NCBI RefSeq assembly: GCF_003634695.1
Contig: NZ_RBWV01000017.1
Coordinates: 1-64,000, forward strand
Length of the DNA: 64,000 nucleotides
From: Motilibacter peucedani
GTDB lineage: Bacteria > Actinomycetota > Actinomycetes > Motilibacterales > Motilibacteraceae
Reading direction: 5' to 3'
Under the pieces are notes generated by a model that saw only the letters and a program-made list of their open reading frames with translations, had not been told where the DNA came from and searched no databases. Positions 20,898 through 29,418 of the stretch are shown here, piece by piece (the stretch's first letter is position 1; every line of letters begins with the position of its first letter). The position numbers were made by a program, and so were the translations under genes.

Positions 20898-22132
20898 GCC
20901 GTCTGGGCGCGAGCTTCTTCTGCTTCCTGCACGACGCGCTCGAGGTCGGCGTCGACGAGTTCTGCGACCGACTGGTGCACCTCGGCGCGACCGGCGTGAC
21001 GGTGGCCGTGCACTACCACGCGTCCCGCGACGCGCGGCCGCGTACAGCCGGGCGCACGAGCGCCCCGGGCGCCGGCGGTGCCGTGCTCGACCTGCCGCCC
21101 GGGGCCTCCTACTTCCCCACGTCACCCGCGGGCTATCCGGAGCAGATGCCGCCGTGGACTCCCGCGCCGTTCGACGAGCGCGACGTGCTCGCCGAGCTGC
21201 GCGCCGCCTGCACCGGCCGCGGGCTCGAGCTGCGGGCCTGGACCGTCTTCGGCTTCGACGAGAGGCTGGCTCGCCTCGAGCCGTCGCTCGGTCAGGCCAC
21301 CGCCTTCGGCGACCGCAGCAGCAGCGACCTGTGCCCCGCGGACCCCGTCGTACGCCGGGGTTTCGTCGCGCTGGCCCGCGACGTCGCGCAGCGGGCGCCC
21401 GACGTCCTCGTCGCCGAGTCCCTGCACTACCACGGGCTCCGGCTGAGCAGGAGCTTCTTCCCTCTGGACAGCACGGCCCGCCTCGCGCTCGGCCTCTGCT
21501 TCTGCGAGCACTGCACCGCCGCGGCGCAGGCCGCCGGCGTCGACGCGGGAGCCGTGGCGGCCTGGGCCCGGGACGCGGCAGGTCGTGCCTTCGCCGGGCG
21601 CGTCGAGGCGAGCGAGCGGGTGCTGGGCCTCGACGACTGCGCCGGCTTCGCGGACGGTGAGCTGGTGCGCTTCCTGCACGTGCGCGCCGGAGTCGTGAGC
21701 AGCCTCGCGGCCGAGGTCGCGGAGGCGACGAGGTCGGCGGGCGTGGGTCTGTGCTTCATGGACCAGGCGGCGGCCGACCAGGCCGTCCTCGGGCCGGGCG
21801 TGCTCGACGAGGCCTTCCGCGCCGGCGTCGACGTGCCGGCGCTGGGCAGGACCGTCGCCGAGTACCAGGTGCTCGGCTACCGGAGCTCTGCCGACGCGGT
21901 GGCCTCCGACCTCGCCGGCTACCGCACCGCGCTGGGCGACGGGCCCGCCATCCGCCTCGCTCTGCGGCCCGAGGCGCCCGACTCGACCAGCGCCGGGGAC
22001 CTGGCGGCGAAGGTGCGGGCGGCCGTCGAGCACGGCGTGACCGGCGTCGACTTCTACCACTACGGCCTCGTCTCCGACGCCGGGATCGACCGCGCCGCAG
22101 AGGCTCTCGCCCGGGCCACCGGCGCGACGTGA
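20894..22132 (+). CDS. Putative TIM-barrel hydrolase-like protein
   Basis: A 412-residue protein I cannot assign with certainty. The spacing of strands and helices, YFPTSPAGYPEQMPP near the start, ELRAWTVFGFDERLA and the cysteine motif LGLCFCEHC followed by helix AAQAAGVD resemble uncharacterised glycoside-hydrolase-like TIM barrels, where CFCEHC is a recurring motif. There is no signal peptide, so it acts in the cytoplasm. It is coupled to both neighbours by 4-nt overlaps (ATGA before, GTGA after), so it probably acts in the same catabolic route. Confidence 0.75.
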   Translation: MSRLGASFFCFLHDALEVGVDEFCDRLVHLGATGVTVAVHYHASRDARPRTAGRTSAPGAGGAVLDLPPGASYFPTSPAGYPEQMPPWTPAPFDERDVLAELRAACTGRGLELRAWTVFGFDERLARLEPSLGQATAFGDRSSSDLCPADPVVRRGFVALARDVAQRAPDVLVAESLHYHGLRLSRSFFPLDSTARLALGLCFCEHCTAAAQAAGVDAGAVAAWARDAAGRAFAGRVEASERVLGLDDCAGFADGELVRFLHVRAGVVSSLAAEVAEATRSAGVGLCFMDQAAADQAVLGPGVLDEAFRAGVDVPALGRTVAEYQVLGYRSSADAVASDLAGYRTALGDGPAIRLALRPEAPDSTSAGDLAAKVRAAVEHGVTGVDFYHYGLVSDAGIDRAAEALARATGAT

Positions 22133-23718
22133 CGGACGGTCCCGCCTACGACCTCGTCGTCCGCGGCGGGTCGGTCGTCGACGGCTCGGGCGCCGAGCCG
22201 CGGCGCGCCGACGTCGCGGTCAGCGGCGGCACGGTAGCGGCCGTCGGTGACCTCAGGGACGCCGCGGCTGCCGTCGAGCTCGACGCGACCGGCACGTACG
22301 TGCTGCCAGGCTTCATCGACGCGCACTCCCACGCCGACGCCCTGCTGGCCGACCCCCGTGTGCAGGAGGCCTACCTGTGCCAGGGCGTGACCACGCTGGT
22401 GCTGGGCCAGGACGGGCTGGGGTTCGCGCCGACGGACGCGGCAGCGGCCGGCTACGTCTCGCGCTACTTCGCCGCGGTCGACGGCCCGGCCCCCGCCGGC
22501 TTCGCGGGCGGCGGGACCGTCGACGTCCTGCTCCGGTCCTACGACGGAGCCGGCGCCCTCAACGCCGCCCTACTGGTCCCAGCCGGTTCGGTGAGGTACG
22601 CAGTGGTCGGCCCGGCCGCCCGACCGGCCACCGCGACGGAGGTCGACCGCATGGCCGGCCTGGTCGCCGACGGCCTGGTAGAAGGAGCGGTCGGCGTCTC
22701 GACCGGACTGGACTACGTGCCGGGCGTCTTCGCCGACGCCTCCGAGCTCGCCGCGGTCTGCGCCCCCGCCGCAGCGGTCGGCGGCGTCTACGTCAGCCAC
22801 CTGCGCGGCTACTCCGCGGCCCGCATCGAGCACTCGCTCGCCGAGGCGGCGCAGATCGGGCGGGCCAGTGGCGTGGCCGTGCACGTCTCGCACCTGCACG
22901 GCAGGGCTGCAGTCGTCGAGCCCGCGCTCGAGCGCATGGTGCGCGAGGTCGAGCACGGCGTCAGCTTCGACTCCTACCCCTACCTGCGCGGCAGCTCCAT
23001 CCTCGCGATGCTGCTGCTGCCGCCCGACCTGCAGCAGGGCGGGCTCGAGGCCACGCTCGACCGGCTGGCCGACCCGACCGTGCGGCACCGGCTGCGCTCG
23101 GAGGTGCTGCCCGCCAACGGCTACGTCCCCTCGATCCGGCTGTCCTTCCTCCGCGCGCCCGAGCTCGCCTGGGCCGAGGGCATGGGGCTCGAGCAGGCGG
23201 CGCGGGCCGCCGCGAGCGACCTCACCGACTTCGTCTGCGACGCGCTGGTCGCCTGCGAGCTGGCCGTCGGGTGCGTCTTCGAGAACGGTCCCGACCGCAC
23301 GGAGGAGGACCTGCGCCAGCTGCTGCGCTCCCCGCTGCACCTGGCGAGCTCCGACGCGATCTTCCTGGGCAGCGCGCCGCACCCGCGCGGCTGGGGCAGC
23401 TTCGCGCGGCTGCTCGCCCGGCACGTGGGCGGGCTCGGCGACTGGACCTGGGGCGCGGCGGCGTGGCACCTGTCGGGCCACGCCGCCGAGCGCTTCCAGC
23501 TCGGCCGACGCGGCCGGGTCGAGCCAGGGGCGGTCGCGGACCTGGCGGTGCTCGACCCGGCGGCGGTCACCGACCGCGCGACCTACGAGTCGCCGCGCGA
23601 GCCGGCCACGGGCGTGCGCCACGTGCTCGTCGCCGGGGTGCCGGTCGTCGAGCACGGACGGCTCACGGTCGCCCGACCGGGCCGCGGCATCCGCCGCAGC
23701 CAGCGCCTGGACCGCTAG
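22129..23718 (+). CDS. D-aminoacylase-like amidohydrolase
   Basis: A 529-residue metal-dependent amidohydrolase of the N-acyl-D-amino-acid deacylase family. The N-terminal strand domain leads to GFIDAHSHAD, with the first metal-binding His pair. VSHLHGRAAV, SDAIFLGSAPHPRGWG and the C-terminal PGAVADLAVLDP follow in family order. Family members hydrolyse N-acyl-D-amino acids or D-containing dipeptides. GTG 22129 overlaps the previous stop. Its stop overlaps the opposing small gene by 4 bp. Confidence 0.9.
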   Translation: MTDGPAYDLVVRGGSVVDGSGAEPRRADVAVSGGTVAAVGDLRDAAAAVELDATGTYVLPGFIDAHSHADALLADPRVQEAYLCQGVTTLVLGQDGLGFAPTDAAAAGYVSRYFAAVDGPAPAGFAGGGTVDVLLRSYDGAGALNAALLVPAGSVRYAVVGPAARPATATEVDRMAGLVADGLVEGAVGVSTGLDYVPGVFADASELAAVCAPAAAVGGVYVSHLRGYSAARIEHSLAEAAQIGRASGVAVHVSHLHGRAAVVEPALERMVREVEHGVSFDSYPYLRGSSILAMLLLPPDLQQGGLEATLDRLADPTVRHRLRSEVLPANGYVPSIRLSFLRAPELAWAEGMGLEQAARAAASDLTDFVCDALVACELAVGCVFENGPDRTEEDLRQLLRSPLHLASSDAIFLGSAPHPRGWGSFARLLARHVGGLGDWTWGAAAWHLSGHAAERFQLGRRGRVEPGAVADLAVLDPAAVTDRATYESPREPATGVRHVLVAGVPVVEHGRLTVARPGRGIRRSQRLDR

Positions 23719-24095
23719 GAGGCATTGCTGCGGTCGACGAAGCGGCTGAACCTGCTCTCGGACCCGTCGGAGGTCTTCTCCTGGTAGACGAAGGCGAGCT
23801 TGCGGTCCTCGAACGTCCGGAAGAACGGCTCCCAGTCGACCTCCTCGAGGTCGGCGCCGCCGTCAGGCGCGTCGGGGAACTCGAGCCGCAGCAGGCCCGC
23901 GTCGTCGCCCTCGGCGGTGTCGCCCGCGGACGCCGGCCGGCCGCCGCGCGCCTCGGCCCACGCCCGGATGACGTCGTGGTCGGTGGTGGTGTAGCTCGCG
24001 GCGGTCGTCTGCGTCTTGGTGTTGCGGGTGACCTCGTCGACCGCGTCGGCGTCCTGCGCCGCCTTCGAGGCCTTGCCGGTCGACTGCTCGCTCAT
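23715..24095 (-). CDS. Small conserved protein of unknown role
   Basis: A 126-residue soluble protein. The first 35 residues are Lys/Thr-rich and probably disordered. The rest (TTDHDVIRAWAEARGGRPAS, then LEEVDWEPFFRTFEDRKLAF and a Tyr-Gln-Glu motif) matches a small family widespread in bacteria and often mislabelled as a glucan-branching enzyme. No enzyme domain is present. ATG 24095 is preceded by AGGAGGAGC. It converges on the D-aminoacylase gene with overlapping stop codons. Confidence 0.8.
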   Translation of the reverse strand: MSEQSTGKASKAAQDADAVDEVTRNTKTQTTAASYTTTDHDVIRAWAEARGGRPASAGDTAEGDDAGLLRLEFPDAPDGGADLEEVDWEPFFRTFEDRKLAFVYQEKTSDGSESRFSRFVDRSNAS

Positions 24096-24183
24096 CGTGC
24101 TGCTCCTCCTGGGTCGGCTGCTGGCGCCTGCACACCTGCCCAGCACCCGGAGCAGCGAACCTCCCCGGTGCAGTTCCCCGACG

Positions 24184-24993
24184 TCAGCGCAGCGCGTCGT
24201 TGAGCGCGCCGTAGCGGTAGGCGGTGACGGTCACCGGCCCCTCGAAGTCGCGCACCGCGGCCTCGACCCGCCCGCGCAGCGGCTCGACCGCGCGCTCGTC
24301 GACCTCGACGCGTACGCCGTCGCCCAGGTCGCGCACCCGCACGTCGCGCAGCGGCACCCCCAGCTCCCCCGCGAGCCCGCGGACCGCCAGCTCCGCGCGC
24401 TCGACCCGGGCGAGCCGGCGCGGCGTCACCTCGACGCCGTAGGCGATCCGGCTCGCCAGGCAGGGAGCGGCCGGCTTGTCCCAGGTGGGCAGACCGGCCG
24501 CGGCGCTGGCCGCCCGGACGTCGTCCTTGGTGAGGCCGGCGTCGCGCAGCGGAGCGACGACCCCGCGCTCGTCGGCCGCGCGCATGCCGGGGCGGAAGGG
24601 GTCGGTGGCGTCGCTGGCGTTCGTGCCGGTCGCGACCGCGGCGAGGCCGAGCTCGCTGGCGAGCGGCACCAGCAGGTCGAGCAGCGTGGACTTGCAGAAG
24701 TAGCAGCGGCTGCCGGTGTTGGCGCGGTAGCCCTCGAGCTCGCCCTCGTCGGTCTGGACCTCGTGGTGCCGGGCGCCCAGCGAGGCGGCGAGCGCCTGCG
24801 CCTCGGCGCGCTCCTGGGCCGACAGCGACGGCGAGACGCCCGTCGCTGCGACGACGCGGTCGGCGCCGAGGACGTCCAGGGCCCGGGTGAGCAGGAAGGT
24901 GGAGTCGACGCCACCGCTGAAGGCCACGACCAGCGAGCCGCGCTCGGCCAGGTCGGCGTCGAGCGCGCCCAGCCGGTCGTCGCGGGTGCCCAC
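24184..24993 (-). CDS. larE: LarE, sulfur transferase for the nickel-pincer cofactor
   Basis: A 269-residue PP-loop ATPase (VVAFSGGVDSTFLL). It adenylates the pyridine carboxylates made by LarB and donates sulfur, becoming consumed or reloaded. The donor Cys lies in KPAAPCLASRI, matching the single essential Cys known in Lactobacillus LarE. A CYFC pair is also present, so this protein has the three cysteines found in LarE types proposed to hold an iron-sulfur cluster (inference). Start GTG 24993 leaves only 19 bp to larB on the other strand; GTG 25011 is an alternative. Confidence 0.9.
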   Translation of the reverse strand: MGTRDDRLGALDADLAERGSLVVAFSGGVDSTFLLTRALDVLGADRVVAATGVSPSLSAQERAEAQALAASLGARHHEVQTDEGELEGYRANTGSRCYFCKSTLLDLLVPLASELGLAAVATGTNASDATDPFRPGMRAADERGVVAPLRDAGLTKDDVRAASAAAGLPTWDKPAAPCLASRIAYGVEVTPRRLARVERAELAVRGLAGELGVPLRDVRVRDLGDGVRVEVDERAVEPLRGRVEAAVRDFEGPVTVTAYRYGALNDALR

Positions 24994-24998
24994 CTGCC

Positions 24999-25004
24999 TA
25001 GACT
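24999..25004 (+). promoter_or_regulatory. Putative -10 element for leaderless larB
   Basis: TAGACT fits the actinobacterial -10 consensus TAnnnT and ends 8 nt before GTG 25013. Transcription would begin at or next to the start codon. No ribosome site is visible, consistent with a leaderless mRNA. Confidence 0.45.
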
Positions 25005-25012
25005 CGCACACC

Positions 25013-25807
25013 GTGGACTCCGCCGACGTCGCGCGACTGCTCCGCTCCGTCGCCGAGGGCGGCACCGACGTGGACGCCGCCCTGCGGGCCCTGGTCGAGG
25101 GTCCGTTCGCCGGGGCCGACGGCCGTTCGGGCACCCGCGAGCTCGGCTTCGCGACGCTGGACACGCATCGCGCGCTGCGCACCGGCGACCCCGAGGTGGT
25201 GCTCGCCGAGCGCAAGACGCCCGACGAGACCGTCGCCATCGTGCGCGCCCTGCGCGAGGCGGGCGAGGGCCGGCCGGTGCTCGCCACCCGTGTGCCCTCC
25301 GAGACCGTCGCCGCGCTGGTCGACGCCTTCCCCGGCGCGCTGGTCGAGGACCGCGGCCGGTGCGTGTGCGTCGGGGGGCTCCCCGCGACCGCTGGCCGGG
25401 TGTGCGTGGTGTCCGCCGGCACCTCGGACGCTCCCGTGAGCGCGGAGGCCGCGTTCGTGGCGCGGGTCCACGGGGCCGAGGTCGAGCGCGTCGAGGACGT
25501 CGGCGTCGCGGGGCTCCACCGCGTGCTGTCCGTGCGCGACCGCATCGACGCCGCCGACTGCGTCGTGGTCGTCGCCGGCATGGACGGCGCGCTGCCCAGC
25601 GTGGTCGGCGGCCTGGTCGGCACGCCCGTCGTCGCGGTGCCCACGAGCGTCGGCTACGGCGCGTCGTTCGGCGGCGTGTCCGCCCTGCTGGCCATGCTCA
25701 ACTCGTGCGCGCCCGGCGTCGCCGTCTTCAACATCGACAACGGCTTCGGAGCGGGGCTCTTCGCCGCGCGCGTCGCCCGCCGCGCGGCCGCTGCGCGGTC
25801 GCGGTGA
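25013..25807 (+). CDS. larB: LarB, NaAD carboxylase/hydrolase
   Basis: A 264-residue protein related to AIR carboxylase PurE. LarB carboxylates nicotinic acid adenine dinucleotide and hydrolyses it to start nickel-pincer nucleotide synthesis. The C-terminal PurE-like half shows VVSAGTSDAPVSAEAA, VVVVAGMDGALPSVVGGL, TSVGYGASFGG and NSCAPGVAVFNIDNGFGAG, all family hallmarks. The GTG start is fixed by the adjacent divergent larE. The stop overlaps the larC GTG (GTGA). Confidence 0.93.
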   Translation: MDSADVARLLRSVAEGGTDVDAALRALVEGPFAGADGRSGTRELGFATLDTHRALRTGDPEVVLAERKTPDETVAIVRALREAGEGRPVLATRVPSETVAALVDAFPGALVEDRGRCVCVGGLPATAGRVCVVSAGTSDAPVSAEAAFVARVHGAEVERVEDVGVAGLHRVLSVRDRIDAADCVVVVAGMDGALPSVVGGLVGTPVVAVPTSVGYGASFGGVSALLAMLNSCAPGVAVFNIDNGFGAGLFAARVARRAAAARSR

Positions 25808-27006
25808 CCCTCGCCTGGTTCGACTGCTCGGCCGGCGCCAGCGGCGACATGCTGCTCGGCGCGCTGCTCGATGCGGGCGCCTCGCTCGAGGCGGTGCAGG
25901 CGGCCGTGGCCGCCGTCGACGCCGACCAGGTGTCGCTCGAGGTGCGCACCGTCTCGCGCCACGGCCTGCGCGCCGCGAAGGCCGACGTGCGCACCGCGGC
26001 GGACCCGCGACCGCGTACGTGGTCCGACCTCCGCCGCCTGCTGGAGGGCGCGGTCCTCGCCGAGCCGGTGCGGGTCGCCGCACTGCGCGTGTTCACCGCC
26101 CTGGCGGAGGCCGAGGGCCGCATCCACGGGGTGCCCGCCGACGACGTCCACTTCCACGAGGTCGGCGCGCTGGACTCGATCGCCGACGTCGTCGGCACCT
26201 GCGCCGCGCTGCACGACCTGGGGGTCACCCAGGTCTTCGCCTCGCCCGTGGCGGTGGGGTCGGGCAGCGTGCGCAGCGAGCACGGCCGGCTGCCGGTGCC
26301 GGTGCCGGCCGTCGTCGCCCTGCTCGCGGCCGCCGGTGCGCCGGTCACGCCGGGTGCCGCGCCCGTCGAGCTCTGCACGCCCACCGGCGCCGCCGTCCTC
26401 GCCGCGCTCTGCGAGGGGTTCGGGCCGCTGCCTGCGATGACGCTGCAGGCGAGCGGCACGGGCGCCGGCACCCGCGAGCTCGACCAGGCGGCCAACGTCG
26501 TACGCGTGCTGCTCGGCTCGCCCACCGCCGACGCACCGGCCCCCTCGTCCGCCGTGGTCCTCGAGGCGACGGTCGACGACCTGGACCCCCGGCTGTGGCC
26601 CGAGGTGCTCGCCCGGCTGCTGGACGCGGGCGCTGCCGACGCGTGGCTCGTCCCCGTGCTGATGAAGAAGGGCCGGCCGGGGCACGTGCTCAGCGTGCTC
26701 GCGCGCCCCGCACGGCTGCCGGCGCTGCGCGAGGTCGTCTTCCGCGAGACGACCACCCTCGGCCTGCGCGAGCACGCCGTCGACAAGCACGAGCTCGCGC
26801 GCGACTTCGTCGTCGTGCACGTCGACGGCGTGCGCGTCGCGGTCAAGCGCGGCTGGCTCGCCGGCGAGGTCGTCACGGCGACGCCCGAGCACGCCGACGT
26901 GCTGGCCGCCAGCGCCGCACTCGACCGGCCGGTCAAGGACGTGCTGGCGGCCGCCCAGGCCGCCTACGCGGCCGCCGTCGAGGCGGAGGCCTACGCCGGC
27001 TCGTAG
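25804..27006 (+). CDS. larC: LarC, nickel insertion protein
   Basis: A 400-residue CTP-dependent cyclometallase that inserts nickel into the pincer nucleotide. WFDCSAGASGDMLLGALLDAG opens the protein. HFHEVGALDSIADVVG and LCTPTGAAVLAALCEGFGP are conserved, and the C-terminal domain carries TVDDLDPRLWPEVLARL. In Lactobacillus larC is split and joined by ribosomal frameshifting; here it is one uninterrupted frame. With larB it forms a two-gene operon opposite larE. No larA-type racemase is in the window. Confidence 0.93.
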   Translation: MTLAWFDCSAGASGDMLLGALLDAGASLEAVQAAVAAVDADQVSLEVRTVSRHGLRAAKADVRTAADPRPRTWSDLRRLLEGAVLAEPVRVAALRVFTALAEAEGRIHGVPADDVHFHEVGALDSIADVVGTCAALHDLGVTQVFASPVAVGSGSVRSEHGRLPVPVPAVVALLAAAGAPVTPGAAPVELCTPTGAAVLAALCEGFGPLPAMTLQASGTGAGTRELDQAANVVRVLLGSPTADAPAPSSAVVLEATVDDLDPRLWPEVLARLLDAGAADAWLVPVLMKKGRPGHVLSVLARPARLPALREVVFRETTTLGLREHAVDKHELARDFVVVHVDGVRVAVKRGWLAGEVVTATPEHADVLAASAALDRPVKDVLAAAQAAYAAAVEAEAYAGS

Positions 27007-27962
27007 AAGTTGCGCTCCCAGCGGTGGCGCGGGAAGACCTCGAGCTGCTCGGCCGGCAGCGGCTGCCCGTCGCTCACCGCCACGTTGCGCTCGACGTTGC
27101 GCACCGTGCGCATGCCGGGGATCACCGTCGAGACGGCGTCGTGGGCCAGGACGTAGCGCAGGGCCGTCGCGGCGAGGTCCTCCGGCCGGATGCCGAGGTC
27201 GGAGGTGAGCGCACCGACCCGGTGCTCGACCTCGGCCTTGCGCGCCCCGCCGAAGAAGCCGTTGCGGAAGTCGCCCTCGGGGAACTCGGTGTCGGCCCGG
27301 ACCCGGCCGGTCAGCCCGCCCTCGTCGAGGGCGACCCGCACGATGACGCCGACGCCGTGCTCCTCGCACGCCGGGAGCAGCTGCTCGGCCGGCTGCTGGT
27401 GCCAGATGTTGTAGATCACCTGGACGGTGTCGACGACGCCGCTGCGGATCAGCTCGAGGGCGTTCTCCGGCTGGTAGTCGTTGATCGAGACGCCGAAGAA
27501 CCGCATCTTGCCCTCGCGCTTGAGCGCCTCGACCGTCTCGAGCCAGTCGCCGCGGCCGACCCAGTCGTCGCTCCAGACGTGGAACTGCACGACGTCGAAG
27601 GCGTCGAGGCCCGAGGCCGACAGGCTCTCCTCGAGGCTGGCGCGGATGTGCTCGCCGGGGAACGTCGCCGAGGGGTCCAGGCCGCCGGGCGCGGGCCACG
27701 TCGCGTTCTTCGGCGGCACCTTCGTGGCCACGACGATGCGGTCGTCCTGCCGGGCACGCAGGACCTTGCCCACGATGCGCTCGCTCTCGCCGTAGCCGCG
27801 GGCGGTGTCGATGAAGGTGACCCCGGCGTCGATGGCCGCGTTCAGCGCGGCGACCGACTCGTCCTCGGCGGCACCCACCCACGCGCCGCCGCCGATGCCC
27901 CAGGCGCCGTAGCCGATCTCCGAGACCGAGAGGCCGGTCCGGCCGAGCGTGCGGTACTCCAT
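26991..27962 (-). CDS. Aldo/keto reductase
   Basis: A 323-residue NADPH-dependent (alpha/beta)8 barrel. GRTGLSVSEIGYGAWGIGGG opens the barrel. Catalytic Asp and Tyr lie in FIDTARGYGESE, Lys in VVATKVPPK, and His in DVVQFHVW. IPGMRTVRNVERNV gives the cofactor-binding C-terminal loop. ATG 27962 follows GAAGGAG. The gene converges with larC, their ends overlapping by 16 bp. The substrate is unknown. Confidence 0.92.
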   Translation of the reverse strand: MEYRTLGRTGLSVSEIGYGAWGIGGGAWVGAAEDESVAALNAAIDAGVTFIDTARGYGESERIVGKVLRARQDDRIVVATKVPPKNATWPAPGGLDPSATFPGEHIRASLEESLSASGLDAFDVVQFHVWSDDWVGRGDWLETVEALKREGKMRFFGVSINDYQPENALELIRSGVVDTVQVIYNIWHQQPAEQLLPACEEHGVGVIVRVALDEGGLTGRVRADTEFPEGDFRNGFFGGARKAEVEHRVGALTSDLGIRPEDLAATALRYVLAHDAVSTVIPGMRTVRNVERNVAVSDGQPLPAEQLEVFPRHRWERNFYEPA

Positions 27963-28024
27963 CGCCGACTCCTTCGCGAAGCGCTGCCTGGCGCCGACGA
28001 GCGGTCTGTGGTCGTCTGTGCGCC

Positions 28025-29239
28025 GTGAGGGACGGTTCGGCAGCGTACTGGGACGCCGTGGTGGCAGGGTCGGGGCCCGCTGCCCTGGCCGCGACCGCTG
28101 CCCTGGCGCTCGAGGGGCTGCGCGTGCTGCGCGTGGGGCCGCCGGTGCGCTGGTCGGCGACCTACTGCTGCTGGTGGGACGAGGTCGTCGACGCCGCGGC
28201 GGCCCTGCGGCTCGGCGATCCCTACGCGCTCGCCACCCGCCACGACCAGCCGCTCGTGCGCACCCGCGCGGGCGGAGACGTGCTGCTCCCCCGGCCCTAC
28301 GCCCGCCTCGACGACGCCGCGCTCGCGGCAGCGCTGCGGACCCGCGCGCTCGGCGCCGGTGCGGTCGAGCGCCGCGGCCGGCTCGCCGGGGTGCGCGGGG
28401 CCGGTACGTCGTCGGTGGCCGTGCTCGCCGACGGCACGGAGGTCGCGGGCTCCCTCGTCGTCGACGCCACCGGCGGGGCCGCGAACGCGCCCGCGCAGCA
28501 GCGGGCCTGGGGCGAGGTGGTCGAGGGCGTGCCCGACCTGCTACCACCGGGCGGCGCGCTCTTCATGGACTGGGTCGCGCCTGGGCGCGACGGCCCGCCG
28601 GCCTTCCTCTACGGCCTCGACCTCGGCGACGGCACCTCGCTGCTCGAGCTCACCTCGCTGGCCGCCCGGCCGCCGGTCGCGCTGGAGCAGCTGCGCTCGC
28701 AGCTGCACGCCCTGCTCGACGAGCGCGGCATCGTGCGCGCGGGCCGCAGCGAGCGGGTGGCCATCCCGCTCGGGCGCGCCCGGGTACGCAGTGGTGCCTT
28801 CGCCCCGGCCCTTCCCTTCGGCGCGGCTGCCGGCATGGTCCATCCGGCGACCGGCTACAGCGTCCTGAGCTCGCTCCTGCTCGCGCCGGCGCTCGCCCGG
28901 GCGGCGGCCGGCGCGCTGGGAGCCACGGGCGGGCGCGGCCCCACCGACGGCGGCGGTGCGGTGGAGGCGGCCCGCACGGCGCTGTGGCCGCGGGGGCGGC
29001 GGGCCACCGCGTACCTGCTCGACCGGGGGCTCGAGGCCCTGCTGCCCCTCGGCGCCGAGGACGTCGACCGCTTCTTCGCCGCGTTCTTCGCGCTGCCGCA
29101 GGAGCGCTGGTCGGCATACCTCGACCTGCGCTCGCCGCCCGCGGCTGTGGCGGCCGCCATGTCGGCCACCTTCGCCCGCCTGCCCGCGCACCTGCGGCTG
29201 CACGTGGCGCGGGCCACCGTCGCCGCACCGCGGCACTGA
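28025..29239 (+). CDS. Lycopene-cyclase-like FAD protein
   Basis: A 404-residue flavoprotein. The N terminus has a Rossmann motif (VVAGSGPAALAATAAL), then YCCWWDEV, matching the cyclase (Y/W)CxWxDE area. FGAAAGMVHPATGYSVLSSL matches the lycopene beta/epsilon-cyclase GxAAxxVHPATGY motif. Lycopene cyclases close the ends of lycopene to make carotene. No other carotenoid gene lies in the window, so it may be an orphan pathway gene or a related cyclase with another substrate. GTG 28025 starts 62 bp from the divergent reductase. Confidence 0.82.
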   Translation: MRDGSAAYWDAVVAGSGPAALAATAALALEGLRVLRVGPPVRWSATYCCWWDEVVDAAAALRLGDPYALATRHDQPLVRTRAGGDVLLPRPYARLDDAALAAALRTRALGAGAVERRGRLAGVRGAGTSSVAVLADGTEVAGSLVVDATGGAANAPAQQRAWGEVVEGVPDLLPPGGALFMDWVAPGRDGPPAFLYGLDLGDGTSLLELTSLAARPPVALEQLRSQLHALLDERGIVRAGRSERVAIPLGRARVRSGAFAPALPFGAAAGMVHPATGYSVLSSLLLAPALARAAAGALGATGGRGPTDGGGAVEAARTALWPRGRRATAYLLDRGLEALLPLGAEDVDRFFAAFFALPQERWSAYLDLRSPPAAVAAAMSATFARLPAHLRLHVARATVAAPRH

Positions 29240-29381
29240 GCCGTCCGGGGCCCCGCGGGCTCCGAATACTGCGGTGGACGGGCTTGACGGGCACGCTGGA
29301 CGGGGACGATGCAGGGTGTCGAGTCGTTGCGTGCGAGGGCGAGAGGTGGGTGGCGGTTCGTTGCCCGCGTCACCGGTCCAG

Positions 29382-29407
29382 GGAATCCGACCGACCGGTC
29401 GGACGTT
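29382..29407 (+). promoter_or_regulatory. Sigma-R-type promoter of rbpA
   Basis: GGAAT at 29382-29386 and GTT at 29405-29407 are separated by exactly 18 nt, the consensus for the thiol-stress sigma factor SigR (SigH in mycobacteria). rbpA is a known SigR target in Streptomyces. The spacer contains the perfect palindrome CCGACCGGTCGG at 29391-29402. Predicted transcription start is near 29413. Confidence 0.7.
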
Positions 29408-29418
29408 GCACCGTCAAC

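Noticed and set aside
25804-27006. Possible split larC with programmed frameshift
   Set aside because: Unlike the Lactobacillus case, this larC is one continuous 400-residue frame.
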